Assembly (NCBI GenBank): GCA_000226015.1
Contig: JH152760.1
Location: 179,122 to 243,121, forward strand
Reading direction: 5' to 3'
Source: Mnemiopsis leidyi
Lineage: Eukaryota; Ctenophora; Tentaculata; Lobata; Bolinopsidae
Length of the DNA: 64,000 nucleotides
Part shown: one piece after another, positions 12,401 through 27,400 of the stretch
How the letters are laid out: each line of letters starts with the position of its first letter
How positions within the stretch are numbered: the stretch's first letter is position 1
Notes under the pieces: generated by a model
Told to the model about the DNA's origin: nothing
The model's input: only the letters and a program-made list of their open reading frames with translations
The model's database searches: none
Program-made: the position numbers and the translations under genes

Positions 12401-15400
12401 GTAGTAGTATTCTATATTTCTGTCGACAAACTTAACTCACATTTGGGTTTTATATACACAATTATCAAGTTATGACTTAAGTCTAATTATTTTAGATAAG
12501 ATATTGAGCTAGTCTTATCAGTAATCAGGATGTCCAACTAGATTAGCTCACTGTAGACCAACTCCAAGCAGATCACAGAAATCTGCGGCTACAAGCAAAT
12601 CACAGAAATCTCATTTTCCACGTTACCTGATGACACAATTGTCGAGTTCGGTGTCCCAGTAATAACGCAGCTGTTTTAACCACTCAAACTCGTTTACAGA
12701 CTCGACCTAATAAGTGTAACATTTAGTATGGGATTAAAAGTGTTAAATGAATAATTTCTAACGAGCGTGATTGCCAATTAAGATTCAAGAGCTCAACAGC
12801 ATTAACGACAATCAATCTGAGATAAGATTGCCATTTCAGGTCCAAAATTTCTGTTCTGAAGTATCTGGCATGGTGCAGGCGCTAACGACTAACCCACGCT
12901 TCCATGTAAACCAAAACCCAACCCTCTGATAATATAATGAGCGTTATTGAAAATTGATAACATAAAGGACAAATTCTTATCACCTGCTTCTTAACGAGCT
13001 CCGAACATATGTCCCTCAGATGCACATCTATCGTGATCTTGGCACCCAGAATGTTCCTGATTAATTTGGGAATCTCCTGTCGAACAACCGCTGCCAGGTT
13101 CGTCAGATTCTGAGAAACGTATTTGTTTATTGGTCATGCCGCCAATTCGGTTAATCATCAAGTCGGCAAGAAGCTAAACAGGAAGCACCTTGAAATATCT
13201 AAGTTAAAAAGCTACTTAATTTGCATCCGATTTACGTAGAAAGGTAAAGTTTTCCTTATAATTCGTATCTTAGTATAGTTCTTTTAGCGAGGATTAAAAA
13301 TAAGGTTTAAATCTTTTAGTCGGATATTTTTCTCAAGAAATCAGGAGGCATCTCATGTGCCGCAGAATCTTCTCCAAATGATCGATTTCATAAGTTCGTC
13401 TCAACTGAATAATTCAGAAAATTATAAAGTACGAATAAGTGTAGAGTATAACTCACATCAATAGACCGCTGTAGAGCTCCCTTCATATTCGTGACTTTGT
13501 CTGTCCCGGTGGTCAAACACTCCGTACAATCTTTACACCACATGATCTGGCTTACAGCCAGGATGATCTGACTTGCGTGGCTGAAATAATCACTTGGGTT
13601 CCCAGCATTAGTCAGGATTTGTTGGGATTCACCATGACGTAATCATGACGTCATAATCAATTATAAACAGTAAATATATAGAGGTAGAATACAATTATTA
13701 GTTTCATTACTCAAGTTAAATGATTTCCCAAAACATTCACTCAATTCAACGAAAAAAATTTAAAATCCAAAAATATTTCCACCAACCTGACGACCCAATC
13801 GTTCTTGTCGGACACTTCAAAGTCCTGTATGGAAGCCTTGAGGAGTCTCCTCAAGGTGACCATCATGTTCTCCTCGACGAGACCCAGCCAGCTCTCTACG
13901 TTGCCCCTAGCTTTGAGTCCCTTACCCAGGGCCACCCTCTCCCCATCTGGACTGAGCATGGCAATTATGTCATTACTGTGTTGCACTTGCGAGGGCGTCT
14001 TGGCTCGGTCTCCACTTGATGGTCGTGTGTCTTGTACCGTGCCGAACTCCAAACTGTGGACAGAGATGTTCAGACTTGAGAATTGTAGGAGGATTAAAAA
14101 TTGGTGGTCGATTGAGAAACGAGAGTGACTTTGGAACAGTAGCTCGAAACAACGGATACCGACAGTTGGGTAATATTTCCTATCAATCTCTTATCGAAAG
14201 GAATTTTATAATAAATAAGTTGGGAGAACTGTATCAAACGCGTTGTTATTATAGTTTTTCAATGAGAGAAATATTTTTAGGAGAACTTTGTATTCATGAA
14301 GTCATAAATAGTTCTCAAGCTTAATATTCTGTTTTAGTTCAGTGTACCATCGGACAAACCAAAAACCTATTTATCTTATTTACATTAGTATTCGTCGTCA
14401 CTGCACAACAATTACTATGAAGGCCGATTCGTGACGTCAGAGCAAGCTCATTTTAAGTATATCTGTCACAAAATTAAAGGAATGCGCCTGACCCTAGGGC
14501 ATAAAAAAGGTTTGAGTAGGACGGCTGGAGACAGAAATTCATTATCATAATCTGGCCTTCCAGCCATTTACGTCACGAAACAGCCACGGGGTGTTTTAGT
14601 ATACGTAAAAGACAAACACTTCCTAATATATTTACCTCAGTTTATTTTATGAATATTAATCGTGTGCTGTGACGTAAACTCTTAAGAATGATGTGACGTA
14701 AAATCAGATAGATCTACCTCGCATGCGCAATTTTTTGTTACTATTCTAGAATTCTAAAAATGAATATTCTGATGGTCATTGGTTAAGCTACTCTCGATCG
14801 TTAACGATATTATGATACTAATTTTCATTAACGATTATGATACTAATTTTCATTAAACTGGCGTCGAGTGAAAGAAAAAAGACCCGTATATCAATTCTTT
14901 TCGTTTTATATCACTCTTGAAGTTAGATTAAGAATACCTGATAGGCACTTGCAGATCGAATGCACCAAGTGCCAATCAAACATCAACCAAGTTCCAACAA
15001 CTTCAAGTGAAATCACCTAACACTCTCAAAATAAACTCACGCTTTGATAGCGTCGAAACACTTGCTGAGGTGAGGTTGCACTGCTTGCGGGTTTCTCGTC
15101 TGTGCGAGGATCTGGAGCAGCTCGTCGTTTGACAAGAAGTAGAATCGTGGGAAAATGAGACGTTTCGACTCGAGGTAGTCCTCCAAACACTTGTTTATCT
15201 GATCCAGGAGACTGTTGTTGTTCTGGAACGTTTCCAGGAGACCTGCAGGTAAAATTGTAATGTAATGTTTAAATATTAATATAAATATATATTAATATTG
15301 ATTATGTATTAATTAATTAATATTGTAATATAAATTTGTTGCAACATTTGGGAGAATAGTCCCTTTAAAGCTATAGCCTTCCTAGACCAAAACGCATAAA

Positions 15401-18400
15401 TGTGACCAAAAAAATCTAGTGCGATTAACTGAAAATTCTTTATTGTCAAATATCTCTATTTTCTCCTCCAGATTGATCAAGAGCATAACGGCTAGGTGGC
15501 GCAGTTGGTTAGAATGTTAGTTTCGTAATCGAGAGGTTGCGAGTTCGAATCCCGGTGTTTCCTAGTCGTGGGGTGAGCGTCTTTGACGCTTAGCTAAGGA
15601 TTCCATCGGATCTATGCAGCCTCACGTTCCACCCAGCCGAATGCTCGATAAATCGTGTGTGACATGAGGGTTAAATGGTGAACGTTACTAACTGATGCAG
15701 CAAAAAGCAACTTCACTGGATAACTACCGTGATTGGGGTCCCATGCATAGCATGATTTATCTACCTGCTTACTTGCACTTGTGTGAGTCTGCAGAAGCAT
15801 TAGGTTCAGGCGTTGCCTGCTACAGGCTTGCTTCATATAGTTATAAGTTGCTTTATAATCATAACTCATTGTGAATGTGCTTGGTTTGATGTTGCAAAAT
15901 ATTCTCTAGGACCTTCCCGAAAAATTCGCCGAAAAATCGTTTACACTCAAGTTAAATTTGTTGTTCCGCAAATGTTTGTTTCCTGAGATACCCTTTCGTG
16001 AACTCGTGTATTAATCGGGCCTTGTCGGTGGTTATAAACTCATGTTCAGGTCTCAACAATATTAAAGTAGATGTTAATTTTGGGAATTTATAGCAGGGAT
16101 TGACATTTTTCGGGCAGACTGCCCCCTATCACATTTTATGTGAGAATTTTATAGTTCGTACATTAAAGCTAGCTTTTTTGTTATCGCTGAGATAAAGCAA
16201 AGCATGTTTGCTTTATTACAGCGTATACTCTAAGATCGAATCTAACTATTGTGGCGGGCAGCCCCGCAGCGGGCAAACAGTAAGAAACAGATTTCTCATA
16301 AGTCTATAACTTACTTTAAAGTCTGTCACTGTTGGGAAAATAGTAAGTACGGAACTCGCTATGGAATACAAGACGGGCCAAACCCTTTTTATATGAACGA
16401 CACATGCCTATATCATGTTATTTTTTGTTTTTAATGATAATACCCGATTATCCATGTTTTTACGATTCTTAACGACCAGCGAACAACCATACTCCAAAGT
16501 TCATCAAATCTTTTGCATCAAGAAGGCCGAAATTCTAATAATAGATAAAAGAGTAGAGCAGTTAAACGATCTGTCACCGTGACGTCGAAAGATCATGCAT
16601 CTAAGAGTTTCTAATGTTTAAACATGGTAGTTTTCTTGACCAGTACCATGAAGACACGACCATCTGGATCTAGTCCGGAAGAATGAGCTACATATAAAAA
16701 GCGGTCAGCTGACACAGGATTCGTACAGGCAGTAGGCACTGAGCACGTCTTGCCAAACACCTCAAACCGTGCGTACAGTTAAATTAAGACAGACCACTGA
16801 GCACGTCTTGCCAAACACCTCAAACTGTGCGTACAGTTAAATTAAGACAGACCAGGTGAGACCTTTCTTTCTTTTTTACTGAATTTTAGCGAAAGAAAAT
16901 GCGGTTTTATTTAAATGAAATGCAATTATAATGTGCGAAAAGTTAAAAACAAATCCATTTGTTTCATTTGAACATTTAAAAGTCTTATACAAATCGCAAT
17001 TTGTGTAAAAACATTGTTGTTGAAATAATTCCGACCTCTGGGCCAGGGATTCGTGTTCCATAAGGCATAAACGAGGCAAATGAAAAGGTGAAATTACACC
17101 AACTCTGTTACTTAAATTTTGAAAAAAAAGTAAAGATCAGAGTAATTATGATTTCGGCAAATTGAGAATATGTGTAAACATTATCAGTACTGAGTATAAC
17201 AGCAGGGTCCAGTAGCGAGCTTAAAATGAACACATATAAGTTAAAATTCATACGGTATTGAAGTTTGAACATTTTAATACGATTTTATTGTAGATTGCCC
17301 CCAGCAACCAAATGATAAAACGCTTTTTGCAGGAAATGGTTCTTCCTGTTCATTATGACCTAAATATCTTTATGACCTAAATACTTAAATTTGGCATTCA
17401 GACATAATACTAGTATTTTCATTAACAAGAGAAGTATTCCTAGAACAGCACTACGGTGGTTAACAATGAGTATGATAATAATGTCATTCGATTATGTCAA
17501 ATAAAAAAACTATTCTTGTAACACCAAAACAGGTGCGGTGTACTAGTAAAACCATGGCGTCAACATCCCGAGCAAGGAATCAGGAGCAAGTGTAAAGATA
17601 GATATCAACCTCTCCGTCTCACTTGTCTCCTCATTCCTCCTCCCTACTAGACTCCTCAAACATTACTTTTCATCCCCGACTTTCTCCAACAGGACGTCCA
17701 AGATGAGCCACTGTTTCTGGAGCTGAGCCTGGAGCGAAGTGACGTTCCTGGTATCCACGGTTTGACAATCCGTCATGAAATTGTCAAACACGCACACTTT
17801 GGGGTTTCGGTTGATCTCCGTCAAACTCAATGCAATGTCGTTTATCTTCTGAATCTCAACCGTTGAGAAGAAGTTCTTGAGCATGATGGCATAGCAGCGA
17901 ACTGAGGCGAAGGTCGACATCAGCTCTTTAGCTAGATCGGGACTTCGTTTTTCCAGGAATTCTTCACGAGGTAGCTCGAGCGTGTCCAGAGACACCTCCT
18001 CGCCGAGGCGAGCTGTTATCTCCGATTCCATCTCCGAAACTGTTCCCATGCACTGTTTGATGGAGCTGGCCAGGGGTTTAGGACAGTAGTAGCACCGTCG
18101 ACCGTATCGTCGACTCCAGGGCCAGGAGCCAGATACCAGATTGGAACAGAAACATAACAGGAAGATAAGGGTACTCCGTGTTGTCATGGTCACGGCGTTT
18201 AGCTGAGTATGTTGTGTTAAAATTATGCACATAGTACGTCAGTTTTATAGTTATACGTGTTGTTATTCATAATGTAGGTGCTCTTTATACAACTTGTGAC
18301 CTCTTAAAAATCAAAATCAACGATATTAGTATTCAATAATATTATGGTTTTGAAAATACTGAAATAACAGCAGTCCCGAGGTAGCATGGCACTAGCACAT

Positions 18401-21400
18401 ATGACGAAGGCTTGGCTTGAAAATGAAATGCGATATGCTTACAAATTGATTATATTCGAAAAACAAATTTTCAGTCGACAAGATATCAAAATCTTATCGA
18501 ATATACAAAAAAACAATTCTAAGGAAATCACGACGCAGGAATCCGCCTTTATAGGTAAGAGAGGAGGCATTTTAAGTGGCCCGAACACGCGTTATTCATA
18601 GCTTAGCATTTAAGGGGAATCGTATGGCACGTGACAAATAAATCAATCCACGCGACATATCTCAGAACACGTGGTCTTAGGTAAAAGCTTTCTCGACCTA
18701 GACTGCACTAAAGATACATCACGACAACGAGCCATATGTTCGATTTCGTGGAATTTCTTGATTATCTTTTTCCCAGAATCGATCATGATGGGCAGTATCT
18801 CATTTTCATAAGAAAATCATTGTTTTCCTTTGAATCGAACTTCTTATAAACCTTGTCTGAAAGTGGCATAAAGTAATTGGGACCGATTAGATGGCCCTGT
18901 TATAATGTTGTCTAGAATCAAAAAATAGAGTAAGCAGAAAATGCGATATTCTCTAAACATATGAATTCTGACAATATGATAAATTCTGGACCTCCACGGC
19001 CTCAAGTTAGTTTACAAAGTTTTTAGCGACTTTAATTACTTTGCAGCTTCAGAAATCTTGGCGTTTTCGGTGATGTTGCACATGGTGAAACTTGAATGAC
19101 AACATAATCAAACGAACGCGAAAAATTCATATAAATTATGCCGCTTAGCTATTTAGCAAGTTTTTAAATCACATTTTCAGTAGTGGTTGTCTAACCAACC
19201 AACTCAAAAATGAACCGAAAGAAAAATTTTAGGAGCAGTTGGGCAATATGTTAGGATTCTGATTGCATAACATTGTAGCGGCAAGTTTTTATTGAAAAAT
19301 GGAAATATTTGAGAACTGGAGGCGGTTTCATTAGTTCTTTCACACTCTGTGTGAGTAAGACTTATGTTATGTGTCCCAATTTGACTACGTGGCTAATCTG
19401 TGATCAATGAATTATATTGGGTTTTAGTACCATAACATAGTACGGCACGGGATTTTAGCTACTAGGGTGAAAATCTCAAAACGCGATATATATGACAATC
19501 TGGGTTGATGCGATCCTAAATCTAGGGTGAACCAGATGTTTGGAAATCTGATCTGGTGCCAGCGCACCACTTGATAGAATTGATACACAAAAAAGAAAAG
19601 AGCTTGCTGTGTTGACATAGGAAGGGATTTCGATACTGTTTACAGGAATCTCCTCCATGAAGTAGCCAAGGTTGGTTTCACGGAAATTTATTTGTAACTA
19701 ACAATTACAAATTCCAACCTCCTCACTAGATCCTCCTCTCACCAAAATCATTCCAACTGCACCATACGTACGGTTAAGCTTTTCAGAAATCTCTTTTCTC
19801 GCATATTCTGCATTTCACAATTTTTAATTTCTCCTGAAATTTTAATGAACTTGCTGTCTGTGCACTCCAAATCTTACAATGTTGTCTTACAATGCTGTTG
19901 GGACGAGACTGAATTACCTTACCTTGATAAATAAAGTTTATAAACTTACAGTTTACTACTACAAACTCGTTTAGATTCCGGATAAGTCTCAGAAATAAGT
20001 TGATAAAATTCAGTTAAATGGGTTGGTCATAAGAATATGTTAGTTAAATTCGTAGGAATAGGTAAGTTAAATGTGTAAGAAAGAGTTAGTTAAATTCATC
20101 GGAATAAGATTTTATTATATCACCATTAGGAAGAAAACCTTAAGCTATTTCAATACCATGTCCGAAGAAGCGGCAGTATCAAATATCATAGAAAATCTAA
20201 CTCTGAGTAACCATCAACCAAAAGCCAAAATAATCGGAGTAAAGTCTCCAGGGTGAATATATAACGCGAGTCTTATAACACAATGCATCCGATGTCGCAC
20301 CAGCATCTTTGCACGGCTTAATGTAAAAATCTGTCGTTTAAGTAGGATCAATAGTTAAAGAATCTTAAAATTTAACACCATGGCCGAGTTTGTTTATTTT
20401 CGTTATGTTCTGGCGGTGATTGCGTTCTACTGTGTCTTGGTGGTACAATTAACTGGCTCCAGCTTTAATGTGACCATTCTGAAAATGATAAGCAACAACT
20501 GTTCGGAAAACAATGGCACTTTTTGTTGGACTAAAGGTACGGTTAAGTGCTGCTCAATTTGGTATTTTGTAAATCTATATCGATCAATCTATTTTAATTT
20601 AGTTTTTTAATTTGACTTTATCTTTAAATTTGCTGTTAAAGATAACTTCTAGGCTAATAGTAAAGATTTTAAAGTTTACCTTGATTTATGAACACAACCG
20701 TTCTTTAAACTGTATGCGGGAAGACCTATCACGTGACTGATGACTTAGATGCTTGTATTTCAGAACAAGAGGAGCTGCTGCTAGCGAGCTACTATGTTGG
20801 CTACATATTCCAGCTACCCGGAGGTTTGCTAGCTAACCAGTACGGAGCGTACTATGTCTGTGGTTTGGGAGTCTCTCTGTCCGTTGTGTTGACGCTTGTC
20901 ACACCGGTTGTTGCCCTGCACTGTGACTGGAGGGTTCTACTGGCTATCAGGCTGATCCAGGGTCTAGCAGCGGCGCCCACTATTCCCGCCCTTAGTGCCA
21001 TGTGGACAAGATGGGCGCCCAAACACGAGCTGAGCTCACTGTTCGCTTTTACCGCGGCGGGCAACTTCATCGGAGCAGCTCTGGCAGATGTGCTATCTGG
21101 ACTTTTGAGTGATCAGCAGAACATTCTAGGAGGTTCCTGGCCCTCTGTTTTCCGAATATTTGGAATAATTGGCATACTCTGGGCCATTTTGTGGATGACA
21201 TTCGCTTCGAGCGACCCTGACAAGAGCATCTGGACAAGCCTGGACGAGAAGGACTACATCACGGTAAACAGAGTGCCCCTGAGGAGAAACAGGAGTATTC
21301 CCTGGTTATGGATCCTCACCTCCACCAAATGTTGGGCTATCTACTTCTGCCACGTCTGCAGCTACTTCGGATACCTCACAATGCTAGTTGGCTACCCGCA

Positions 21401-24400
21401 ATACTTCCACGATGTTCACAACATGAAGATTGCTGATCTGGGAGCCTGGTCCGCTTTACCAATACTGTCCATGTTCCTGACGTCTCTTATAGCGGGTAAA
21501 ATGACGGATATCATACTTAGACGAAATGTGACGAGTGTCACGGCGATAAGGAAGATCAACACGGCTATAGGGATGTTTATACCGGCGATACTAAACTTCG
21601 TGTTAGCCTCCTTTCCTAGTTTGTCTGTTGAAGTTGTGACGGCCCTGATGTCCCTGCAGAACGCAGCTCATGGTTTTGTGTTGTCCGGCTTTCAGGTCAA
21701 CTACATCGACATAAATCCTGACCATGCTGGTGTAACGAGAGGAGTGGGAAATAGTTTAGCTTCGTCCGCAGGGGTCATTATACCGATACTGTTGTACAGG
21801 TAAAAGTTACTTACATTGTACTAACGTACTTTAGTAGTGAGACCAGAGTAACTTCTGTTTATATACACAATGTATATTGAGTGTATACATGAATGTATAT
21901 TATACATGAATGTATACAAAACTTAAACTTACACCTGCACTTACGCACTGATCTACTCAGCACTACATTTCAGGTACAACATGCAGCCCAAGAACTTGAC
22001 TACGATAGAAAGCGGTGAAATACAGTCTCAGTGGAAACACATGTTTGCCAGTGTGGGGGTCGTCATGACTATCGGAGGACTGATTTACTGCCTTGTAGGT
22101 AGGAAACTGAATTTGTTTTGTCACCTCTTGACTCTCGTTTAAAGTAAAAAACCTTGGTCTTCAAAGAAAACGCCAACAGCAAAACTTCTTGAAAATTTTT
22201 GTTGCTTTCGTCTTCTTTAAAGGCAAAGTAGTTTTGGAAGGTAAACACCTTAAATTACCCTGTCAAGAAAAGCCCCTCTTCATTTTCCCAACAAAAACTC
22301 CAACAATTGGACCAACACGCACCAGTAACTCCAGCACGTTTACTCCAGATACTACCGGCTCTTTACCCGTATATATACTCCCTCGTTAACCCCGACTCAG
22401 GTACTTTACCCGTATATATACTCCCTCGTTAACCCCGACTCAGGTACTTTACCCGTATATATACTCCCTCGTTAACCCCGACTCAGGTACTTTACCCGTA
22501 TATATACTCCCTCGTTAACCCCGACTCAGGTACGGGACGTAGACAGATGGAAGGTATGGAGGGTTACGTGGAGATAGCAGGTACTGACAGTGCTGCAGAA
22601 CGGACAACCTACCAGACAACCAGTCAGAACAACAGTTCTACCGCTCAGCTGGACCAACCTGAGGTGTATGGTGAGGGTGAGGGTCATACTGAGGTTAAAA
22701 TGAGACCGCCTAGCCGAGGTAGTATAGCCTGGTCATCACCAGGTATTCCCAATGAAGGTACTGTATCTGAGTCTATTCACGGAGCTGGGACTAGTGGTAT
22801 AGGACAAGAAAACAAATGTTTAGAAGTTGATGATCTTATCAAATTAGAACCCGCTTTGTTGGACACCTCTCAAACAGGGCATGAAAATGATTTTGCAACA
22901 GGTTCCTGTAACGTGGTGTCTCCTGATCCAGGTAACATTGAAACACCTGAGACGTATGACCTTGGAACAACTGAGCCAGGTAACATTGAAACACCAGATC
23001 CAGATAACTTGTCAACACTTAATCCAGGTAACATTGAAACACCTGATCCAAATAACATTGGAACAACTGAGCCAGGTAACATTGAAACACTTGATTCAGA
23101 TAACATTGGAACAACTGAGCCAGGTAACATTGAAACACTTGATCCAGATAACATTGGAACAACTGATCCAGGTAACATTGAAACACTTGATTCAGATAAC
23201 ATTGGAACAACTGAGCCAGGTAACCTCGTGAAAACCTGATCCAGATAACATTGAAACACTTGATCCAGATAACCTCGGAACAACTGATCCAGGTAACATT
23301 GAAATACCTGATTCAGATAACATTGGAACAACTGATCCAGATAACATTGAAACACCTGATCCGAATGACCTTGGATCAACTGATCCAGGTAACATTGAAA
23401 CAACTAATCCATATGACCTTGGAACAACTGATCCAGGTAACATTGAAACACCTGATCCAGATAACCTGGCAACACTCGATCCAGGTAACATTGTAACAGC
23501 AAAAACCCCTTTAACACACGAGATCAGACCTGCAAATGAGGTAGAAGAAATAAAATGGCCCTCGGTAAAGAAAATGGTTTCTGCAATGAGCGAGGCGGCC
23601 AGCCCTGTATTGGTACACAGAAGTATAAACCAGCAGACAGCAACACCTAGAAGACACGGTCTACCCGCACGTCGTTACAGTTTACACTCTAACCGGCAGA
23701 ATACGGCGGAGAACAGTGCGACTTGCTCTAAAAGGAGATTTTCTAGTGATGCAGCTGGGTTTACTTCAGAACACAAGAGAAATATTAGAACCTCACACGC
23801 TGTTGTTGAGAGTGAAGATGGGGGCGAAACAGTAAGTGGGGGGTTGGTTACAGAAGACTTAGATAAATCTGAAGACGATACCGTCGCAGAATATAAAATT
23901 GCGGACAACTTAAACAGTGAGATCAGCGAAACTGTCTATAAATTGGGGGAGGCTGAGATGTCGGGATGTTCAGCAGACAATGATGAGGTGCAGGCGGAGG
24001 ACAAAGATTCCAATCAAGTGGCTGATGACGAACCGATGGATGGGAAAACGCGAAAATTCTCGATGAACTCAATGTTGGCAGATATGATGTGACCTAAAAA
24101 AGTAAAACTCGGAACAAGAAAAGTAGGAATCGAATCGGCTCGAATCTGATCGAGTCTCAAAATTTTTGCAAAAGTGACAAATATACGGGGAAACCGTTTG
24201 AACCGTTGACACAAAGCCAAATCGGTTGAGGGGTTAATCCAATCATGTCACGTGCGAAACTGTTATAATCACGGGAAAAGAAGGCGAGTACCATCAGACT
24301 AGCGCGGAGAAAAAAAATTTCTCTAGAAAGTATCTCTTCCAGGCTTGCAATCAATATAGCGTTTATCAATGCACTAATGCTCCAGATTAATTTTTAATCA

Positions 24401-27400
24401 AGATTTTTGGAAGCCCTGCAATCTTACCAAGACTGTGTACAGGTGGAAACGCTGGTCACTTCTAAGAAACTCGGATGGGAGGAGTTTTCTTAAGGATGAA
24501 CTGATGATTTAATTTTGATAAATTAACTGTATCCAAACTAACCGTAGTGAAGTCTTAAAGTATATTGTCAGTATTGGTTGTACTACAACAAGTTTCTAGA
24601 GAAAATCTATCTTACCTGGTTGGGTAGCAGCTCGCATTGCGTTAGGAATTCTCTGTACTTTCCTCATGATCTCCTTCCACGTCTTATCTACTTGGAGGAA
24701 CATTTTAGCCTCGTTTGGGAGTTGTCTCTGGATGTCTGGAGCTGAGAATATACTTTCTAGGTACAGCCAGTTTCGCTGGCAGGTCTGCCATTCGTCCTGC
24801 GGATATTTTATCAGTGGAAAGCAGAGATCTGTCTAGCGGGATTCATTAGGTTATTGATTAGATTGAATTCTCGGCGATTTGAAAAGGTTGTGGGACTTTT
24901 TTGTTTCGTTGGGATTTGTGCGGACTGCAAACAAATCCTACCTTAGTTCTGGACCATCTTATCTAAAACCTTGATTTACTGTTAAATTTAATATTTGATA
25001 AAATTGATGATTGCGTTCTTATGCAGACAATTTACATTTATTTTATTTGTGTACAATTTGAATCAATCGAGATGGATTTTTGTGTTATTGTAATTTGTCG
25101 ATAAATTTGTTTTTCGGACGAGAATACTTTGTTATTGGTTTAGACGGCCCTAAAATAAGTTGATTTTTTCAACAAAATCTAGACCAAGTTACCAGGGTAT
25201 CAGCAAAGAGAGCTAACTGTTTCTGCCAGTCCTCCACTCTTGGTTTGATAGGACCGACATGTCGACTTCCTGCTATGGTGGAAATGTTGACCACACTGTC
25301 GTCTAACAGCGCCATAATCTCGTCCAGCCCGCCTAGAATGTAGACGTCTTTACCATGTGGTATAGCTGTAAACTCGGTCAGTTTCCAATCTTCTTCAACC
25401 TGAGGTTGAGAGGTTTCAATTTACCTGGCATTTTAACTTTTACTATTGGCAGCAGTGAACGGTGCAGAACGTCTTTTTCAGGCTTGATGCACTGATATCA
25501 GCGATACCACCACACTCTTTTGTAGTGAGAGTGAACATTACCAAGCGAGAGGAAGATGAGGAACGGTACCTTGCGGAGCATGGTCTCCAAGTTAGCCTCG
25601 CTGGAAGCTTTGCCGGAGATCTCCTCGAGTTCCTCGGCAAACTGGAAGGCGTTCAGCTGCTCCAGAGTAGCTAGAGTGTCTTGTGAAGGGTCGAACTTGC
25701 AGCTTAGCGTTGTTTCTATCTCCTGTGACAAATGTTTCAGTGAGCCGTGGAGAAGGAATTACAACAATTCTGACCAAACTTATGTTGTTTTTTAGATGTA
25801 CTAACATTTAATCTTTCTACGTATATTTTGCCACACGAAGACTCCCAACGTGAAAAGTTCTGCTACCTGATTGATGTCCCATCCCAAGACATAGCCGGTA
25901 TATCGGAATAAACATCGGATACTACGAGATATAACATCCATGTCAGCTTTCCTAACATTAACACACGCACAATACAACAATTTCTAATTGACCTTCAAGA
26001 TCAGTATCCACTGTGTACTATCCAATACAGTTATTATAATACCACCAAAGTTGTACGTGTCCATTGGAGGTACGTGATCACAATCACGCCACTTGGTGTC
26101 CGATAAAAATATTTATGAGCTCTAAAGAGTTCCACTTAGACCAACGTCATTCAACCTGGCCGATTCAGTTTAATGGACTTCGCGGGGATTGTCTTATGAA
26201 GCCTATGTTTAATAGCATGTGTCACGTGACGATGTTCGAAAGCTTTGATAAGCTACACTAATCCATCGAATCTGGCTGACATCTATAGGTCGATCTACGC
26301 CAAGCTTGAGGCATGATCTAGGGTAGCAGTATGATTGGTGGTGGGAGATGCTGGGAAGGTGGTCAAACGCAACGGTTATAAATTATTCATAAATATATGA
26401 TCAGACAGTTGCATTCAAGAGTTCTGGGTGGTAGCTGTCTTAAAAGCCCCCGGTTGATGGTATTATGTTCCATCAACTGATCAGTCTCGATAAACTAACG
26501 CGAAAGTTCCAAAGTTCCAGGGACTGTAAGACCCGACGATAAAATTATCACAGATTAATAAAGGTGTCATGGTACAAATTATAAAGAATAAATTAGAAAC
26601 TACTGACTACTGACTTGTGACTACTGACCTCCCAATGTCTAGCTTTGAGACTTAGGTTTCTCAGGTTTGTGATGACAGGAACCTTGTTTTTCATTCCGTC
26701 CACTTTTTCTTTAAGAAGAGGCACAACCCCATTGGGTGGTAACCCCCTCTCCATTTGGAACACCGACTTGGCATACTTCTGCACTTTCTGTGATATAAAA
26801 CAAGATAACGGCATTGTCAATTAACATTCGAAGAGAAATTTCACACTTTTAGTACGCTAAATCTAACAAAAATTTCGCGAATTTACTTTCAACTTTCAAG
26901 GTGGCACCTGGGTGATATCCTCTGGATTCAACTCCTCAAACTTCTTATCGAACCACTCCCCAGTCACAACATCCCAACTCTTCAGAGATTCCCACAGTTG
27001 TTGTTTCATCCTCACTTCGGCATGTGTCTCCTCCAGCTCGTCAAACCGTGTCACATCAACCTGGGTGTTATGTGTTATTTTAGTATCAGTAACAGAATAA
27101 AGGCTACAATCAGGTTTTAGCCTTATGGTTATAACATTCAGGTTTGAGTTGTTGTCAAGGTGACAACACTCAGCTTCTAGTTGTTGTTATGGTAACAACA
27201 CTTAAGCCTAGGTTGCATGTAATAGTTATATTTTTTAAAAACCTATGCTAAACTTTATACTATTTAAAACCTGCCACAAAATTCACAAAAAACAGCAAAT
27301 CCTACCTTGAACTGTTTCTGATAACTCTTGTACTCGGTAGCCTTCTCCTGCAGCTCGTTCATGATGGTGTGAAGTTCCTCCAGACTCTCCAACACCTCAT

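Noticed and set aside
15487-15562. tRNA gene at the head of the plus-strand SINE
   Set aside because: A and B boxes are present but the T stem and acceptor stem do not pair, and the same sequence plus body recurs at 34797-35043; it is a SINE head.
22870-23491. Long minus-strand frames over the SLC17 tail repeat (MFQCYLDQ-type proteins)
   Set aside because: They are periodic artefacts of a 24-bp repeat whose frames are all open; the plus frame joins the transporter.
26440-26485. Hairpin 'gttgatggtattatgttccatcaac' region as a microRNA precursor
   Set aside because: The arms are under 10 bp, too short for a precursor; it is likely chance.
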